Assembly (NCBI GenBank): GCA_016713115.1
Contig: JADJPU010000001.1
Location: 1,736,001 to 1,800,000 of the forward strand
Direction of reading: 5' to 3'
DNA: 64,000 nt
Source: Cellvibrionales bacterium
GTDB lineage: Bacteria; Pseudomonadota; Gammaproteobacteria; Pseudomonadales; UBA7239
The position numbers were made by a program, and so were the translations under genes. This document shows positions 63,242-64,000 of the stretch, in pieces (position 1 is the stretch's first letter; the number at the start of each line of letters is the position of its first letter). The notes beneath the pieces were generated by a model. It was not told the origin of the DNA, made no database searches, and saw only the letters and a program-made list of their open reading frames with translations.

Positions 63242-63988
63242 TTGATCGTGTCGTCTCCCGTGTCTGAAGTTGCTGCGTTACAACATGTCGCCCTGATTAT
63301 GGACGGCAATAATCGTTGGGCAAAAAAACATGGTTTGCCCGGTGTGGCGGGTCATAAAAAAGGCGTGGAGCGTGTGCGTGATGTGTTGCGTGCCGCTAAA
63401 GATGCCAACATTCCCTATATCACTGTTTTTGCCTTTAGCTCTGAAAATTGGCAGCGCCCCGCGCCAGAAGTGGATGCCTTGATGGGGCTGTTCTCGCTGT
63501 ATTTATCTAACGAAAAGAAAAAAATGAAAGAAGAAGGGGTGAGCTTGCGCGTCATTGGTGATCGTGCGCGCTTTTCACCTAAGTTGGCGAAGTTAATTGA
63601 CGAAGCGGAGGTGTTTACCGCTGGCGGTGAGCGCGTATTGTCGATTGCAGCAGACTACGGCGGTCGCTGGGATATTGCCAATACGGCTAAAAAATTGGCA
63701 GAAGCTTGCGTGCGCGGTGATATTTTGCCCACGGATATTGATGAAGGTTTGGTGAGTCGCACAATGAGTCTGGGTGATTTGCCGCCCGTGGATTTGTTGA
63801 TACGCACGGGCGGTGAAAAGCGTATCAGCAATTTTTTGTTGTGGCACGCAGCTTATGCTGAGTTATATTTTTCCGATTTATTTTGGCCTGATTTTGATGA
63901 AACGGCGATGCGTGCCGCTATAGCTGATTTTTACACGCGTCAGCGTCGCTTCGGTCTCTCCGGCGATCAGGTGGGTGCAGGTGCTTAA
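63242..63988 (+). CDS. uppS: Undecaprenyl diphosphate synthase
   Basis: cis-Prenyltransferase of about 248 residues making the C55 lipid carrier for peptidoglycan and O-antigen. The catalytic Asp lies in LIMDGNNRWAKKHG, with FAFSSENWQRP and IRTGGEKRISNFLLWHAAYAELYF downstream. The start is unclear: TTG at 63242 or GTG at 63248 or 63260, none with a good Shine-Dalgarno. The 3' end overlaps the cdsA start by 8 bases. Confidence 0.95.
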   Translation: MIVSSPVSEVAALQHVALIMDGNNRWAKKHGLPGVAGHKKGVERVRDVLRAAKDANIPYITVFAFSSENWQRPAPEVDALMGLFSLYLSNEKKKMKEEGVSLRVIGDRARFSPKLAKLIDEAEVFTAGGERVLSIAADYGGRWDIANTAKKLAEACVRGDILPTDIDEGLVSRTMSLGDLPPVDLLIRTGGEKRISNFLLWHAAYAELYFSDLFWPDFDETAMRAAIADFYTRQRRFGLSGDQVGAGA

Positions 63989-64000
63989 AACGCGCGTTAT
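63981..64000 (+). CDS. cdsA: Phosphatidate cytidylyltransferase, first codons only
   Basis: The last 20 bases open a frame with GTG at 63981 encoding (M)LKTRVI, which is the usual N-terminus of CdsA, the CDP-diacylglycerol synthase that normally follows uppS. The rest is outside the window, so the call rests on seven residues and gene order. Confidence 0.6.

Noticed and set aside
1..64000. CRISPR arrays, prophage, insertion sequences, restriction or other defence genes
   Set aside because: No direct-repeat arrays, transposase, integrase, methylase or nuclease defence signatures were recognised; apart from the toxin-antitoxin pair the content is core chromosome.

Overview
The window is a chromosomal segment of a gammaproteobacterium. 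Several gene neighbourhoods point there: phoH-ybeY-corC-lnt, the complete iscRSUA-hscBA-fdx-iscX operon, rlmN-pilF-rodZ-ispG-hisS-yfgM-bamB-der, and rpsB-tsf-pyrH-frr-uppS-cdsA. The cbb3 oxidase operon with an FNR/Anr-type site, the M18 aminopeptidase and the short malic enzyme fit a Pseudomonadales/Cellvibrionales-like aerobe or microaerobe. The sequence alone does not allow a genus call.

Layout. Positions 1-3.8 kb hold a YeaC-type protein, a DUF2797 protein and pepN (+). 3.8-9.4 kb (-) run, in transcription order, as monothiol glutaredoxin, 2-Cys peroxiredoxin, a histidine kinase without sensor domain, phoH, ybeY, corC and lnt. 9.4-14.1 kb (-) is an RND efflux pump with its adaptor and a PPOX-fold protein. 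14.2-20.8 kb is a divergent, probably Fur-controlled heme uptake locus: receptor, HutX and HugZ on one side, TonB and HmuTUV on the other. 20.8-29.7 kb (-) is a cbb3 oxidase locus (yip1-ccoNOQP-GHIS plus a SafE-like protein) behind a well-formed class II FNR/Anr promoter. 29.7-36.4 kb holds a zinc-ribbon protein, a fused transporter/spermidine-synthase-like protein, the ribosomal oxygenase RoxA, a cysteine-cluster protein, an M15-type lipoprotein and a phosphoethanolamine transferase.

36.4-40.2 kb contains tRNA-Ser(GGA), rpsT, a ParE/ParD-like toxin-antitoxin pair, groESL with a sigma-32-type promoter, and fxsA. 40.2-45 kb has an orphan GT-C glycosyltransferase, an M18 aminopeptidase gene split by an in-frame TAA, malic enzyme and rpmE. 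45.1-50.8 kb is the isc operon with an IscR-like palindrome. 50.8-59.9 kb is ndk, rlmN, pilF, rodZ, ispG, hisS, yfgM, bamB and der. 60-64 kb is rpsB (with leader RNA and attenuator), tsf, pyrH, frr, uppS and the first bases of cdsA.

The genes combine iron and heme supply (Hmu, Isc, glutaredoxin) with low-oxygen respiration (cbb3), envelope biogenesis (Lnt, BamB, RodZ, PilF, UppS, CdsA, EptA-like) and translation. I see no phage, transposon, CRISPR array or recognisable defence island. No stretch over 300 bases lacks a gene.

The most striking feature is that three conserved and normally essential genes (lnt, der, tsf) each lack exactly one base, and apeB carries an in-frame TAA. Consensus errors are the simplest explanation, but true lesions or recoding cannot be excluded from sequence alone. 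The better biological leads are the sensorless kinase in the peroxiredoxin/phoH operon, the Yip1 protein leading the cbb3 operon, the 71-residue CcoH, and the toxin gene whose end lies inside the rpsT terminator.
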